Shown: positions 6,846-16,381, counted from the first letter of the stretch. The stretch is 42,634 nucleotides of DNA from Chitinophagaceae bacterium (GCA_017882265.1 JADGPW010000144.1:1-42634); one strand, 5' to 3'. Translations and numbers: made by a program. The notes: a model not told the origin generated them from the sequence alone.

Positions 6846-9641
6846 ATGAAGGATTTTTCCTATATCACAAATTCCTCACCTGCATTTATTGAAAGCCTCT
6901 ACCGCGATTTTCTGAAGGACCCGGAGAGCGTGGACCCGGAAATAAGAAAATTCTTCGAGGGGTTTGATTTCGCTATTAGCGGAGAGACGACAAATGGAAA
7001 AAGCGTTTCAGCACCATCAGCTCTTGAAAATAAAGCGGTCAAACCTGTCCAAACCGAAGTCGAAAAGGTCCTTAGCGAGACTGATCCGGATGCGTGGATG
7101 CGAGAGATAAGAGTGTACAGGCTGATACTGGGTTATCGGCATAAGGGCCACCTGGTGGCAAAAACAAACCCGATCCGGCCACGGAAGGACCGGGGAGCCA
7201 ATATAGACCTGGCTTATTACGGACTTACTGAAGCAGATCTTCCCAACAATTTCCGGGCTGGTCAATTTGTAGGATTGGGCACTACCTCTCTTCAAAACAT
7301 CCTGGATCATTTAGAGAAATGTTATGCTGGTCATATTGGCATTGAATTCAAATACATCAGCGATCAGAAAAAAATTGACTGGCTTACTGATGAAGTGGAA
7401 AAGAAGATGCTGGAACCACTGCCTCTTTTAACAAAAAAACGCATTTTGGAAAAGCTGAACCAGGGAGTGATGTTTGAAAAATTCCTTCACACTAAATATG
7501 TGGGGCAAAAAAGATTTTCACTGGAAGGCGGTGAAACAACCATCGCGGCCCTGGATGCCATCATCAATACCGCCGCTGATAATGATGTGCACGAAGTTGT
7601 GATTGGCATGGCGCACCGGGGAAGATTGAATATCCTTGCCAATGTGATGGGCAAGACCTATGAGCAAATATTCAGTGAGTTTGAAGGCAATAGTAAAGTA
7701 GACCAGACCATGGGTAGTGGCGATGTAAAATATCACCTGGGATATGGAAGTGAAGTGCAAACAATGAATAATAAGAGCATTCATCTTAAGCTCATGCCAA
7801 ATCCTTCTCACCTGGAAGCGGTAGACCCGGTAGTGGTTGGTTTTGTCAGGGCCAAAGCTGATGTAATGTATAAAAGTGATTTTGACAGAATACTACCCAT
7901 ATTGATCCATGGCGATTCTTCGGTAGCCGGGCAGGGTGTAGTATACGAAGTATTACAGATGTGTAACCTGGAAGGATATTATACAGGCGGTACCCTGCAT
8001 TTTGTGATCAATAACCAGATCGGTTTCACCACGGATTTTGACGATGCCCGGAGTTCTGACTACTGTACTTCCCTGGCTGCTGCTGTGCAGGCGCCCGTTT
8101 TCCATGTCAATGGTGACGATCCGGAAGCTGTTGTTAAATGTGTGGAAGTAGCTACCCGGTACCGGCAGGAATTCAATGCGGACTTTTTCATTGATATGGT
8201 CTGTTACCGCCGGCATGGACATAACGAAGGTGATGATCCTAAATTTACCCAGCCTCATCTATATGAATTGATCGAAAAACATCCCAATCCCCGGGAAGTG
8301 TATATAAAATATTTGCTGGAGAACGGTGAGGAGGATGCACAGCTACTGGCCAGGGATATGGAGAAAAAATTCTGGGCTGATCTCCAGGAACGCCTGGATG
8401 AAATAAAACAAAACCCATTACCCTATCATTACCAGCCGCCTGAATTGGCATGGAAGCGTCTGCGCCGGGCAACCGTCACTGATTTTGACCATTCACCGGT
8501 AACTGCCATCAGCGTAGAAAGTTTCAATAAAGTATTTGGCGCTTTGATGAAATGGCCGGAGGGATTCAAACCATTGCGAAAAGTTGAAAAGATATTACAG
8601 GATAAAATAAAACTATTTGAGACCGAACAGAAAGTGGACTGGGCTACAGGCGAATTGCTGGCCTATGGTAGTTTATTGCTTGAGGGTAAAGATGTGCGCA
8701 TGAGCGGGCAGGATGTGAAAAGAGGAACTTTTTCTCACCGGCATGCAGTATTAAGGGATGAGAACACAGATGAACCTTATAACCGGCTTAGTGAAATACC
8801 AGGCGTCAGGGGACAATTCAGGATCTATAATTCCCTGCTGAGTGAATTCGGCGTGCTGGGATTTGAATATGGTTATGCTTTAGCCAGCCCGGATGCCCTG
8901 GTTCTCTGGGAAGCACAGTTCGGAGATTTTGCTAATGAAGCCCAGACGATGATCGATCAGTTCATAGCTGCCGGTGAACAAAAATGGAACCGGATGAATG
9001 GCATTACATTATTATTACCCCACGGGTATGAAGGGCAGGGTCCCGAGCATAGCAGCGCGAGGCTGGAGCGTTTCCTGCAACTTGGTGCCGAATTGAATAT
9101 GGTGATCACGAATATCACCACCGCCTCTAATTTTTTTCATGCCCTGAGAAGACAGCTGGCCTGGCCTTTCCGTAAACCATTGATCGATTTTTCTCCCAAG
9201 GCTAATCTACGTCATCCCGGCAGTTTTTCAAGAATGGAAGAATTTGTAAATGGCGGATTTAAAGAAGTGATCGATGATGATATTGCTGAAGCGGGCAAGG
9301 TCAAAAAAATATTATTCTGCAGCGGCAAGATCTATTTTGATCTGGCAGAACGCCGGCAAAAAGAAAATCGTACTGATATTGCAATTTTACGGCTGGAGCA
9401 GATCTACCCGTTGCCTTTTAAACAACTGGAGGAACTAAATAAGAAATACAATAAGGCTACCTGGTTCTGGGTGCAGGAAGAGCCTCTGAACATGGGCGCT
9501 GCTTCATTCCTGCAGACAAACCTGAAGAGTATTAATTACGGTCTGATAAGCAGGCAGCCGTCTGCTTCGACGGCTACCGGTTTTAATAAGATTCACCAGC
9601 AGGAGCAGTCAGAGATCATTGAAACGGCATTTAGTATTTAA
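6846..9641 (+). CDS. odhA: 2-oxoglutarate dehydrogenase E1 component
   Basis: This 931-residue thiamine-diphosphate enzyme decarboxylates 2-oxoglutarate in the TCA cycle and transfers the succinyl group to the E2 lipoyl arm. The N-terminal segment (FIESLYRDFLKDPESVDPEIRKFF, split here as two parts, residues about 14-37) is the E2-binding region of OdhA/SucA. HRGR at about 257-260 and the ThDP-binding GDD at 423-425 with a following RHGHNEGDD are visible. The C-terminal transketolase-like half has PHGYEGQGPEHSS near 725. The length matches the family. I use ATG 6846 and not the TTG one codon earlier. odhB follows 104 nt downstream and E3 is not in the window. Confidence 0.97.
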   Translation: MKDFSYITNSSPAFIESLYRDFLKDPESVDPEIRKFFEGFDFAISGETTNGKSVSAPSALENKAVKPVQTEVEKVLSETDPDAWMREIRVYRLILGYRHKGHLVAKTNPIRPRKDRGANIDLAYYGLTEADLPNNFRAGQFVGLGTTSLQNILDHLEKCYAGHIGIEFKYISDQKKIDWLTDEVEKKMLEPLPLLTKKRILEKLNQGVMFEKFLHTKYVGQKRFSLEGGETTIAALDAIINTAADNDVHEVVIGMAHRGRLNILANVMGKTYEQIFSEFEGNSKVDQTMGSGDVKYHLGYGSEVQTMNNKSIHLKLMPNPSHLEAVDPVVVGFVRAKADVMYKSDFDRILPILIHGDSSVAGQGVVYEVLQMCNLEGYYTGGTLHFVINNQIGFTTDFDDARSSDYCTSLAAAVQAPVFHVNGDDPEAVVKCVEVATRYRQEFNADFFIDMVCYRRHGHNEGDDPKFTQPHLYELIEKHPNPREVYIKYLLENGEEDAQLLARDMEKKFWADLQERLDEIKQNPLPYHYQPPELAWKRLRRATVTDFDHSPVTAISVESFNKVFGALMKWPEGFKPLRKVEKILQDKIKLFETEQKVDWATGELLAYGSLLLEGKDVRMSGQDVKRGTFSHRHAVLRDENTDEPYNRLSEIPGVRGQFRIYNSLLSEFGVLGFEYGYALASPDALVLWEAQFGDFANEAQTMIDQFIAAGEQKWNRMNGITLLLPHGYEGQGPEHSSARLERFLQLGAELNMVITNITTASNFFHALRRQLAWPFRKPLIDFSPKANLRHPGSFSRMEEFVNGGFKEVIDDDIAEAGKVKKILFCSGKIYFDLAERRQKENRTDIAILRLEQIYPLPFKQLEELNKKYNKATWFWVQEEPLNMGAASFLQTNLKSINYGLISRQPSASTATGFNKIHQQEQSEIIETAFSI

Positions 9642-9647
9642 ACCCTT

Positions 9648-9742
9648 AAACCCTAAAGGGGTATTAGGGAAATGCCATTACTTTTGAAAAGAAGTATTGA
9701 TTAAAATATGTTATTAAACTCTCCCTTTAGGGAGTTGGAGGC
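9648..9742. repeat. CCCTAAAGGG inverted repeat between odhA and odhB
   Basis: ACCCTAAAGGGG at 9650-9661 is opposed by CTCCCTTTAGGGAG at 9720-9733. The arms share the complementary ten-base core CCCTAAAGGG, and the second arm is itself a near-perfect palindrome. A TACTTTTG box lies between the arms at 9679-9686. The second arm also supplies the GGAGTTGGAGG sequence just ahead of the odhB start, so the repeat forms the odhB leader. Confidence 0.65.
9679..9686 (+). promoter_or_regulatory. Possible odhB -7 promoter box
   Basis: TACTTTTG is a perfect TAnnTTTG box 60 nt before the odhB ATG. No clear TTG is seen at the -33 position, so a separate odhB promoter is only possible. The gene may also be read through from odhA. 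Confidence 0.35.
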
Positions 9743-9745
9743 AAT

Positions 9746-11176
9746 ATGATCGAAATAAAAGTTCCAACAGTCGGCGAATCCATCAGCGAGGTCACGCTCC
9801 TGAAATGGACGAAAAAAGATGGCGAATATGTAGATCGCGATGAAGTGATCGCAGAACTGGAAAGTGAAAAAGCCACATTTGAAGTAAATGCCGAAAAAGC
9901 AGGCGTTCTGAAGATCGCTGCACAGGAAGGGGATACCCTGAAGATTGGCGACCTGCTGGCAACTATAGATGAAACCGCAGTAAAAGGGGAAGGGCATTCA
10001 GAGACAAAGCAAGCGGAGTTTGCATCGAATCACGAAACTGTAGAGACAAGGCATGCCTTGTCTCCGGAAATAAATCCCAACGGGGAAAAAGAGAATGGGA
10101 AACAGGAAAAAATTCAGGAAATAATTCCTGAAGAAAATGAGGAACCAAAGAAAACAGAGATTAAAAAAGCAGAAAAGAAGAAAACGACGGCGCCTGTAAT
10201 TCCCGTTGCCAATGTTTCCCAGGACCAGGGTGAACTGAAGTCCACGATAGACTTCTTTGGAGACCCCATTGAAACAGCCGGGACAAGTGTTAAAGCAAGC
10301 CCGGTCGCCTCAGCGATAATAGCAGATAAAAATGTAGAGCTTTCCACTATCTCTCCCTCCGGGATTGGGGGCAAAATATTAAAAGAGGATGTGCTGGCGG
10401 CAATCTCCAACCCGGGTAAGAAAGCCTTTGATGGGAAGGAATTATTCAGCCGGGATACCCGGACAGAAAAAATGAGCAATCTCCGGAAAACGATTTCGCG
10501 AAGATTGGTAGAAGCTAAAAATACAACGGCCATGTTGACCACTTTCAATGAAGTGGACATGGGTCCCATCATGGACATCCGGAATAAGTACAAGGATAAA
10601 TTTAAAGAAGTGCATGGCGTGGGTTTGGGCTTTATGAGCTTTTTTGCCAAAGCTTGCAGTATCGCCCTGGCAGAATGGCCGACCCTGAATGCTTACATGG
10701 ATGGAGAACAGTTAGTATACCATGATTATGTGGATATAAGTATAGCCGTCAGTACACCTCGGGGACTGACTGTTCCGGTTATACGAAACGTAGAAAGTCT
10801 GGGCATGGCAGAAATAGAAAAAAAAGTGATCGAACTCGCCAATAAAGCAAAGGATAGTAAATTGACAACCGAAGACCTGAGCGGCGGAACATTTACTATC
10901 ACCAATGGCGGGGTATTTGGTTCCCTGATGAGTACGCCGATTATTAACATCCCGCAGAGCGCCATCCTGGGCATGCATAAAATAGAAGAGCGGCCTATCG
11001 CGTTGAAGGGTCTGGTAGTAATCAGGCCGATGATGTATCTTGCATTGAGTTATGATCACCGGATCATTGACGGCCGCGAGTCGGTGAGTTTTTTAGTGAG
11101 AGTGAAAGAACTGCTGGAAAACCCGGTACTATTACTAATGCGGAAAGATCCTGTAATAACCTTACTTGAATTATAA
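9746..11176 (+). CDS. odhB: 2-oxoglutarate dehydrogenase E2 (dihydrolipoyl succinyltransferase)
   Basis: This 476-residue E2 component has an N-terminal lipoyl domain with the lipoylated lysine at K42 in [10 protein letters not shown] long charged linker (about 78-182) is followed by the E3-binding domain ([14 protein letters not shown]...[13 protein letters not shown], 184-220). The catalytic domain ends with the acyltransferase motif YDHRIIDG (436-443). The linker contains an in-frame perfect 22-nt palindrome at 10043-10064 translating as part of VETRHALSP, which looks like an inserted repeat. A GGAGG precedes the ATG by 5 nt. It works with odhA just upstream. Confidence 0.96.
   Translation: MIEIKVPTVGESISEVTLLKWTKKDGEYVDRDEVIAELESEKATFEVNAEKAGVLKIAAQEGDTLKIGDLLATIDETAVKGEGHSETKQAEFASNHETVETRHALSPEINPNGEKENGKQEKIQEIIPEENEEPKKTEIKKAEKKKTTAPVIPVANVSQDQGELKSTIDFFGDPIETAGTSVKASPVASAIIADKNVELSTISPSGIGGKILKEDVLAAISNPGKKAFDGKELFSRDTRTEKMSNLRKTISRRLVEAKNTTAMLTTFNEVDMGPIMDIRNKYKDKFKEVHGVGLGFMSFFAKACSIALAEWPTLNAYMDGEQLVYHDYVDISIAVSTPRGLTVPVIRNVESLGMAEIEKKVIELANKAKDSKLTTEDLSGGTFTITNGGVFGSLMSTPIINIPQSAILGMHKIEERPIALKGLVVIRPMMYLALSYDHRIIDGRESVSFLVRVKELLENPVLLLMRKDPVITLLEL
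10043..10064. repeat. Perfect 22-nt palindrome inside the odhB linker
   Basis: The half-site GAGACAAGGCA is followed directly by its exact reverse complement. It is in frame, encodes ETRHALS, and sits in the flexible linker where extra residues are tolerated. Confidence 0.8.
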
Positions 11177-11194
11177 ATGGTTAATAATGATATT

Positions 11195-12040
11195 ATGAAA
11201 AAGACAATAGTCAGCATTATTGTTTTTGGCGTAGTAGTATTGGTAGCCTGCCAGAAAGAAATTGACTGGGGTCTGGGTAGCAATGGAGCCGGAACTACAC
11301 TGGTTAAGATCTTTTCCAGGAGCGGGACCGATTCTGTGATCACGGTATATACCTACGATGGAAATAAAAAACTGATCAATGAAAAGATTACCGGGACTTC
11401 GCAGGGTACCAATGTGGGAAATGAGGTTCGCTATTACAGGACCGCCGGGGGCATTATTGATCATTTTGTACAGATCAATGCCCAGTTAGTATTGTTAGGA
11501 GTTGACAGCGTGACCTACCTGGTACATTATGACGCCGCGGCCTCAAGATATACTTCTTCTGTCTTTTCGCTTAGTTTGTTCGGGTTCACGGTTCTTGATA
11601 GTTCGGTGCTTGCCTATGACGTCACGGGAAAAGTGATCCGTTCTGATATATACCAAAGTATACCCTTGCTTGCCCCCGGGTATCAACTTTCAGCAAAAAC
11701 AAATTATACTTATGCGGCAAACGGGAATATGAACAAACAGACAAATTTCTCGCATGATCCCGTCTCAGGTACTGACTCGCTTGTTAATTCCATCAGCTAT
11801 ACTTTTGATTCGAAGACCAGCGCCATCAGCACCAATAACGAAGCATTTATCATCCTGCATCCCGATTGGGTGTCCCTAAATAACCCGATCGTAATGGATC
11901 TGCTGGACCCAGCCACTCCTGCGAATGACCAGACGGCAAATACTACGTATACTTATAATCTTTATAACAGACCCGCTACCGGTGTCAGAACCCGTACCCC
12001 GGGTCCTGTTGTCGACAGTCTCAAATTCTATTATCAATAA
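11195..12040 (+). CDS. Lipoprotein of unknown function
   Basis: From the ATG at 11195 the product is 281 residues. It has a lipoprotein signal peptide (MKKTIVSIIVFGVVVLVAC, lipobox VVLVAC) and a Cys anchor followed by QKEIDWGLG. The mature part is rich in Ser, Thr, Tyr and short beta-strand-like segments (YRTAGGIIDHFVQINAQLV, TYTYNLYNRPAT), as in many Bacteroidota surface lipoproteins that measure a 'key-value' style tail. I recognise no domain. An in-frame ATG at 11177 directly abuts the odhB stop but would add six residues before the signal peptide. The gene may ride on the odhB transcript and ends at a strong terminator. Confidence 0.75.
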   Translation: MKKTIVSIIVFGVVVLVACQKEIDWGLGSNGAGTTLVKIFSRSGTDSVITVYTYDGNKKLINEKITGTSQGTNVGNEVRYYRTAGGIIDHFVQINAQLVLLGVDSVTYLVHYDAAASRYTSSVFSLSLFGFTVLDSSVLAYDVTGKVIRSDIYQSIPLLAPGYQLSAKTNYTYAANGNMNKQTNFSHDPVSGTDSLVNSISYTFDSKTSAISTNNEAFIILHPDWVSLNNPIVMDLLDPATPANDQTANTTYTYNLYNRPATGVRTRTPGPVVDSLKFYYQ

Positions 12041-12057
12041 TATGGGTAAAATGAATG

Positions 12058-12097
12058 TAAAAAATGCGGCGGCCAACTTTATCCGCCGCATTTTTTA
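12058..12097 (+). terminator. Terminator after the lipoprotein gene
   Basis: AAAAAATGCGGCGG pairs with CCGCCGCATTTTTT around an 11-nt loop and ends in T residues. It lies 18 nt after the lipoprotein stop and 10 nt before the next start codon, closing the odhB-lipoprotein unit. Confidence 0.88.
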
Positions 12098-12106
12098 TCT
12101 TGTAGA

Positions 12107-13399
12107 ATGAGCCGCTGGCATTCCTATATAAATTCTACCCGTGCGATCCTGTCGTTATATAAAGGAGAAGAACCATTTGCCTCCTTTAGCAGAAAATATT
12201 TTGCACAACATAGGAAATTTGGTTCGACGGACAGGAAATGGATCAACCATTTATGTTATTGCTATTTCAGGCTCGGCAAAGCTTTGGGGGATTCACCGGC
12301 TGAGGAAAGGATCATGACGGGATTATTTTTATGTTCCGGGGAACCTAATGATTTATTGAATGCGCTTCGGCCGGAATGGAATGAAAAGACCGGCTTAGCT
12401 ATCCCGGAAAAAATAGCCATGATCGGATCCGGTCTTGCCATTGAAACCATTTTTCCATGGGCTCATGAACTGAGTACGGGTATTGATAAAAACGAATTCA
12501 TCCTTTCTCATTTCCGGCAGCCTGACCTGTTTTTACGCCTGCGACCCGGAAATGAAAAGAAGGTGCAACAAAAGCTGCAGGAGGCAGGTATCGGATTCAG
12601 GACCGTTTCTGGTACCTGCATAGCATTGTCCAATTCTTCCAAAGTTGATAAAGTGATAGAACTTGATAAAGAAGCGGTGGTGCAGGATTATAGTTCGCAA
12701 AGGGTAGGAGAGTTTATTCAGTTGGCAGTCGGCAGTCAGCAGTCGGCAGTCGGCAGTCAGCAGTCGGCAGTCGGCAGTCAGCAGTCGGCACGTCTCAATC
12801 CGCAGACATCATTAAAAGTTTGGGATTGTTGCTCAGGAAGCGGGGGAAAATCTTTGCTTTTGTATGATATCTATAAAGATATTGAACTAACTGTATCTGA
12901 CATGAGAGAATCCATCCTTATAAATCTCAAAAAAAGATTTAATAAAGCAGGAATAAATACATTTAATTTTTTTATCGCCGATCTCACTAATTCCCAATCC
13001 CTAAATCCTAATTCCCAATTCCCAATTCCTAATTCCCAATTCCTAATCCCAGGTTCCCCATTCCAACTGATCATCGCGGATGTTCCTTGCAGTGGCAGTG
13101 GTACCTGGGGTCGTAGCCCGGAGCAGCTGACTTATTTTGAACAAAAGAAGATAGGGGAGTATGCTGATTTGCAAAAAAAGATCGTTTCAAATATTATCCC
13201 TTTCCTGCAGCCGGGAGGTTGGCTGCTCTATATTACCTGTTCCGTCTTTCAAAAAGAGAATGAGCAGGTGGTGGATTTTGTAAAAGAAAAATTCCATTTT
13301 CAGAAATTGAAAATGGAATGGCTTACTGGTTATGACAAAAAAGCTGACACTATGTTTGCAGCGCTCCTGCAGCTTCCGGTTGATCAGGGGTTATTATAA
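12107..13399 (+). CDS. RsmB/NOL1-NOP2-Sun family rRNA cytosine-C5 methyltransferase with two repeat insertions
   Basis: This 430-residue SAM-dependent RNA m5C methyltransferase has the Sun-family catalytic features. The SAM-binding loop CCSGSGGKS follows the second strand, motif IV is [10 protein letters not shown] (C328), and motif VI is YITCSVF (C378, the expected nucleophile). The N-terminal 200 residues are helical and family-like. Two stretches look foreign. Residues about 206-227 are AVGSQQS three times, encoded by a 21-bp repeat at 12724-12786. The stretch before FQLIIADVP is [11 protein letters not shown]-like, encoded by AATTCCC repeats at 12990-13056. Both fall in surface loops between core elements, and the frame and all motifs remain intact. 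It converges with the protease gene, overlapping it by 6 nt. The exact target base is not determinable. Confidence 0.88.
   Translation: MSRWHSYINSTRAILSLYKGEEPFASFSRKYFAQHRKFGSTDRKWINHLCYCYFRLGKALGDSPAEERIMTGLFLCSGEPNDLLNALRPEWNEKTGLAIPEKIAMIGSGLAIETIFPWAHELSTGIDKNEFILSHFRQPDLFLRLRPGNEKKVQQKLQEAGIGFRTVSGTCIALSNSSKVDKVIELDKEAVVQDYSSQRVGEFIQLAVGSQQSAVGSQQSAVGSQQSARLNPQTSLKVWDCCSGSGGKSLLLYDIYKDIELTVSDMRESILINLKKRFNKAGINTFNFFIADLTNSQSLNPNSQFPIPNSQFLIPGSPFQLIIADVPCSGSGTWGRSPEQLTYFEQKKIGEYADLQKKIVSNIIPFLQPGGWLLYITCSVFQKENEQVVDFVKEKFHFQKLKMEWLTGYDKKADTMFAALLQLPVDQGLL
12724..12786. repeat. 21-bp tandem repeat (3 copies) inside the methyltransferase gene
   Basis: Three exact copies of a 21-bp unit built from GGCAGTC, GGCAGTC and AGCAGTC run in frame, giving AVGSQQS per copy. 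The same CAGTCGGCAGTC word makes intergenic hairpins at 16388-16531. Confidence 0.92.
12990..13056. repeat. AATTCCC repeat inside the methyltransferase gene
   Basis: About five copies of ATTCCCAATTCC-like words in a row remain in frame and encode a run of Asn, Ser, Gln, Phe, Pro and Ile. The same word family lies between genes at 18651-18789 and 35998-36100 and inside the ABC ATPase gene. Confidence 0.85.
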
Positions 13400-15409
13400 C
13401 TTTAATAATTCTGCCGTACCGATCGTTTTCCGGTCATTCAATACTTTAATATAATACTTGCCTTTGGCTAGTTTGCCGATGGAAAGATCAAAGGTTTTTT
13501 TGCCTGAACCTTTTGCATATTGTAATTGCATCATCAATCTTCCTTTCCCGTCATACAAGGCAACCGGCATATTGTTTATTGCATAAGGTGTTTCTACAAC
13601 AAGGGTAACACTGTTACCGGAAACAGGGTTTGGTTGTACCGTTACCGAAACTTTATTAGGATCCACAGTGACCGTACCGGTTGCAAAACAACCCGAGCTA
13701 ATACTGATATTGGCGGTATCAATATAAACGGCCGTAAAACTGGCAGCAACAGTATCAATGATCTGGCGGATACGATAAGAAACTGTTCCGGGCGTGGAGC
13801 TGACAATAGTATTATTGAACTGGTAGCTATGGGTGGCAAGAAGCGATCCTGCTACCGGGTTCAATTCGCCTACTTTGGTATAAACAAGTTCTCCGGGTAC
13901 TTTTCTTTCAATTTCATATTTCATGACATCCACATCTTTACTGGTCCAGCTGATGGTGGCTGTACATACCGAAACCGTAGCGCTGGATGTTGCAAAATCA
14001 ACCAACAGGCTGGAGAAAGCCGTTTTCATATTCGGGATACCATAACCGATTCGGTTATTCGGCGCCGTGGCAATGCTTCCGGCCTGCTGCATCGCCCGTA
14101 TTATCTTCATATTATTAAATTCAGGGAAACCCTGCCATAAACAGGTACCCAGCCCGGCCATATTGGGGGTCGCAAAAGATGTTCCACTGGAAGTGCCCAC
14201 TGTATTCCCGGTTGTTTGTACCAATGCATTTACACCTACTGATGCCAGATCCGGTTTTATCTGGCCATCGGATGATGGGCCATAACTGGAAAAGCCGGCT
14301 ACATTACCAAGGGTATCCACTGCACCTACCGCTACTACACTATCACCATCAGCCGGGGTGCCAAGATAATGCCATGAAAGGCCGCCATCATTTCCATTGG
14401 CGGCAAAAACCATCATCCCCTTTTTGGCAGCAAGATCAGCCGCTATGGCGGCTATTGTTGTATTACCATTCATATCAGCATAGGTATGATCGAGAACGGC
14501 ATTATCAAATTGGGTATATCCTAAAGAAGTGGTAATTACATCGGCCCCTGAACTATCAGATCTTTCTGCACCACAGGCCCAGTTAAGTTCTTCAATAGGA
14601 TATTCACTGGAATTATCTTCTGTTTGGTATAACCAGAAATTTGCTTTGGGAGCTTTGCCCATAAACTGGCCGGGAATATTTGCCGCGATAGTCGAAAAGC
14701 AATTCATGCCATGGCTTCCGTCATTGGTCACATTTTGCTCCCTGGCAACAAAATCCCAGGTCCCCAATACCTGTGCGTTGGCATTTACACTATCAAAGGC
14801 TTTGAGTACAGTGTAATTATTAAACCCATTGTCAAGGATTGCGATCTGCATACCCTGCCCCCGGAGACCGACATTATGCAGGAATTCTCCCTTGTGTAAA
14901 TGGATTTCCCTGAAAGAGTTGACTCCGTAATTAAAATAATCAGCAATACCTTCTGTACCCTCCATTCTTTGCTGAACGGGCAATGCTGTGATCGTTCTCT
15001 CTTGTTCAAATTTATCCGGTTGATTCCGTCCTGTTTGGATACCTTTCGCAGCAATTCCATTTAGGCTTTGAACAAAAGAAAAACCATTGATCGTAGTAAT
15101 GGCATTCGCATCACTGGTTTGTATAGTAACAGCATTCATCCATTTGGAAACATTCAGAATGGTGACATTGGGTACATTTTTTATTTGAGTAATATAAGAA
15201 GGAGTGACCGGCAGGTCCGTACTGTCTAAAGCGATCGCATACCTCGTTCTCCTGTCAATAGACCGTTGTGATAAATAAGCAAGGGGAGAAGAAAGCGTAT
15301 AAGGCGAACCGCCTTTATTCTTTAGTTTGACGAGATAACGGGTGAATTGCGCCTGTGAATCACTCACTACGGTTAACAGCACGATAAGTAAGGGTAAATA
15401 TCTTTTCAT
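13394..15409 (-). CDS. Subtilisin-like (S8) serine protease with T9SS sorting domain
   Basis: This 671-residue exported protease has a signal peptide (MKRYLPLLIVLLTVVSDSQA). A propeptide-like region with RSIDRRTRYAI follows, then the S8 domain with D193 (AILDNGFN), H233 (NDGSHGM) and S411 (SGTSFATP). After a fibronectin-like stretch (about 470-570) comes a type A T9SS C-terminal domain (VQPNPVSGN ... LAKGKYYIKV ... ELLKL), so it is predicted to be secreted or surface-anchored through the Por machinery. I chose ATG 15409 over the GTG two codons upstream. Its 3' end overlaps the convergent methyltransferase gene by 6 nt. Substrate unknown. Confidence 0.93.
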   Translation of the reverse strand: MKRYLPLLIVLLTVVSDSQAQFTRYLVKLKNKGGSPYTLSSPLAYLSQRSIDRRTRYAIALDSTDLPVTPSYITQIKNVPNVTILNVSKWMNAVTIQTSDANAITTINGFSFVQSLNGIAAKGIQTGRNQPDKFEQERTITALPVQQRMEGTEGIADYFNYGVNSFREIHLHKGEFLHNVGLRGQGMQIAILDNGFNNYTVLKAFDSVNANAQVLGTWDFVAREQNVTNDGSHGMNCFSTIAANIPGQFMGKAPKANFWLYQTEDNSSEYPIEELNWACGAERSDSSGADVITTSLGYTQFDNAVLDHTYADMNGNTTIAAIAADLAAKKGMMVFAANGNDGGLSWHYLGTPADGDSVVAVGAVDTLGNVAGFSSYGPSSDGQIKPDLASVGVNALVQTTGNTVGTSSGTSFATPNMAGLGTCLWQGFPEFNNMKIIRAMQQAGSIATAPNNRIGYGIPNMKTAFSSLLVDFATSSATVSVCTATISWTSKDVDVMKYEIERKVPGELVYTKVGELNPVAGSLLATHSYQFNNTIVSSTPGTVSYRIRQIIDTVAASFTAVYIDTANISISSGCFATGTVTVDPNKVSVTVQPNPVSGNSVTLVVETPYAINNMPVALYDGKGRLMMQLQYAKGSGKKTFDLSIGKLAKGKYYIKVLNDRKTIGTAELLKL

Positions 15410-15432
15410 TGACACAGGCTATTTTGCATCCT

Positions 15433-15440
15433 CAAATTTA
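15433..15440 (-). promoter_or_regulatory. Possible -7 box for the S8 protease gene
   Basis: On the minus strand TAAATTTG matches TAnnTTTG perfectly, 23 nt before the protease ATG and after the stop of the upstream lipoprotein gene. The -33 element is weak. Confidence 0.4.
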
Positions 15441-15455
15441 TGATATAAACGGAAC

Positions 15456-16244
15456 TTAATTGTGATCGATCATCCACTCCGTTATGCCAAAGCCTGTATA
15501 ATAAGGGCCGCCGGCGCCGCCGGGGTTGGGCTGGTATTCCCATAAAGTATATTCCCGGTACACCAGTCCGATGGTTTTAGAATATCTTTCTACCGATCTT
15601 GATTTAGCCGCATAGGCGGTTGGGATCGTGATAGGTACATTAAACGATTCATCGGCTTCTTCGATACTATGTACATTGGAATACGTGTAGCCACGATAAC
15701 TAAAGCTGGTAGCTGCATTATCGAAATAGAAATCCCAGTCTTCCATATTATCATCGTTGCTGAAATTGTATAATGAACTATAGGGGTCCGGGGGTAAATA
15801 CTTATTTCCTTTCCAGCTAAAACCATCTGTTATTGGTAAGTGCATTTTGATGAAGCGAAGGTTGTCTTCCACAACTTCCACCTGGTCAGTTAATGGCGTA
15901 ATAAAGTAACTGCCTGAGGGGATCCAGGGTTGAGCGGGTGTCCATGATGTGGCATTTACAGAATCCCTAGTGTACCGGTAAACACGGTAACTGGGTCGCC
16001 CCAGATTATCAGGAATGGAGGCATCAATAACATGCTTTACCTGGTATTTATGCGTTTCGATCGTTCTTCCAAAATTGGTGAAGACCATCGAATCAAGTCG
16101 GTAGGTGATATATTTGCCAGCCGTCAATGGAATATAATCAGCCAGCGCTTCACTGGTAAATGTTTCAGTTTTCTTTGTGCAGGAAAAAAGGGTGATAGTG
16201 GCTATAGCCAGCAGACTAAAGCGCGCAGTTGACAGGAATTTCAT
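15456..16244 (-). CDS. Lipoprotein of unknown function
   Basis: This 262-residue protein has a lipoprotein signal (MKFLSTARFSLLAIATITLFSC, Cys 22) followed by TKKTETFTSE. The mature part has alternating aromatic strands (YITYRLDSMVF, YRVYRYTRDS, FSYRGYTYSNV) and ends YTGFGITEWMIDHN. The repeated 'plain-text output' style strands resemble other Chitinophagaceae outer-membrane lipoproteins, but I cannot name a domain. It lies 46 nt upstream of the protease gene on the same strand and could be part of the same envelope unit, although a -7 box separates them. Confidence 0.78.
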   Translation of the reverse strand: MKFLSTARFSLLAIATITLFSCTKKTETFTSEALADYIPLTAGKYITYRLDSMVFTNFGRTIETHKYQVKHVIDASIPDNLGRPSYRVYRYTRDSVNATSWTPAQPWIPSGSYFITPLTDQVEVVEDNLRFIKMHLPITDGFSWKGNKYLPPDPYSSLYNFSNDDNMEDWDFYFDNAATSFSYRGYTYSNVHSIEEADESFNVPITIPTAYAAKSRSVERYSKTIGLVYREYTLWEYQPNPGGAGGPYYTGFGITEWMIDHN

Positions 16245-16381
16245 AAGTGGTCTTTCTTGTTTTCGGATACAAAGTTTCTCTGGTCATCTTGTTGACTCAC
16301 AGGGACTAAAGCTACAAACAAAAATTGGGAATTTATAGTTCCCCGGTCTATAACGTTATTTGAAAATTGTTATTGCCCGTT

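Noticed and set aside
10114-10650. Minus-strand frame of 178 codons opposite odhB
   Set aside because: It is a shadow of the odhB linker and catalytic region and has no homology or leader. Similar shadows lie opposite the S8 protease (13526-14140) and queA (29206-29721).
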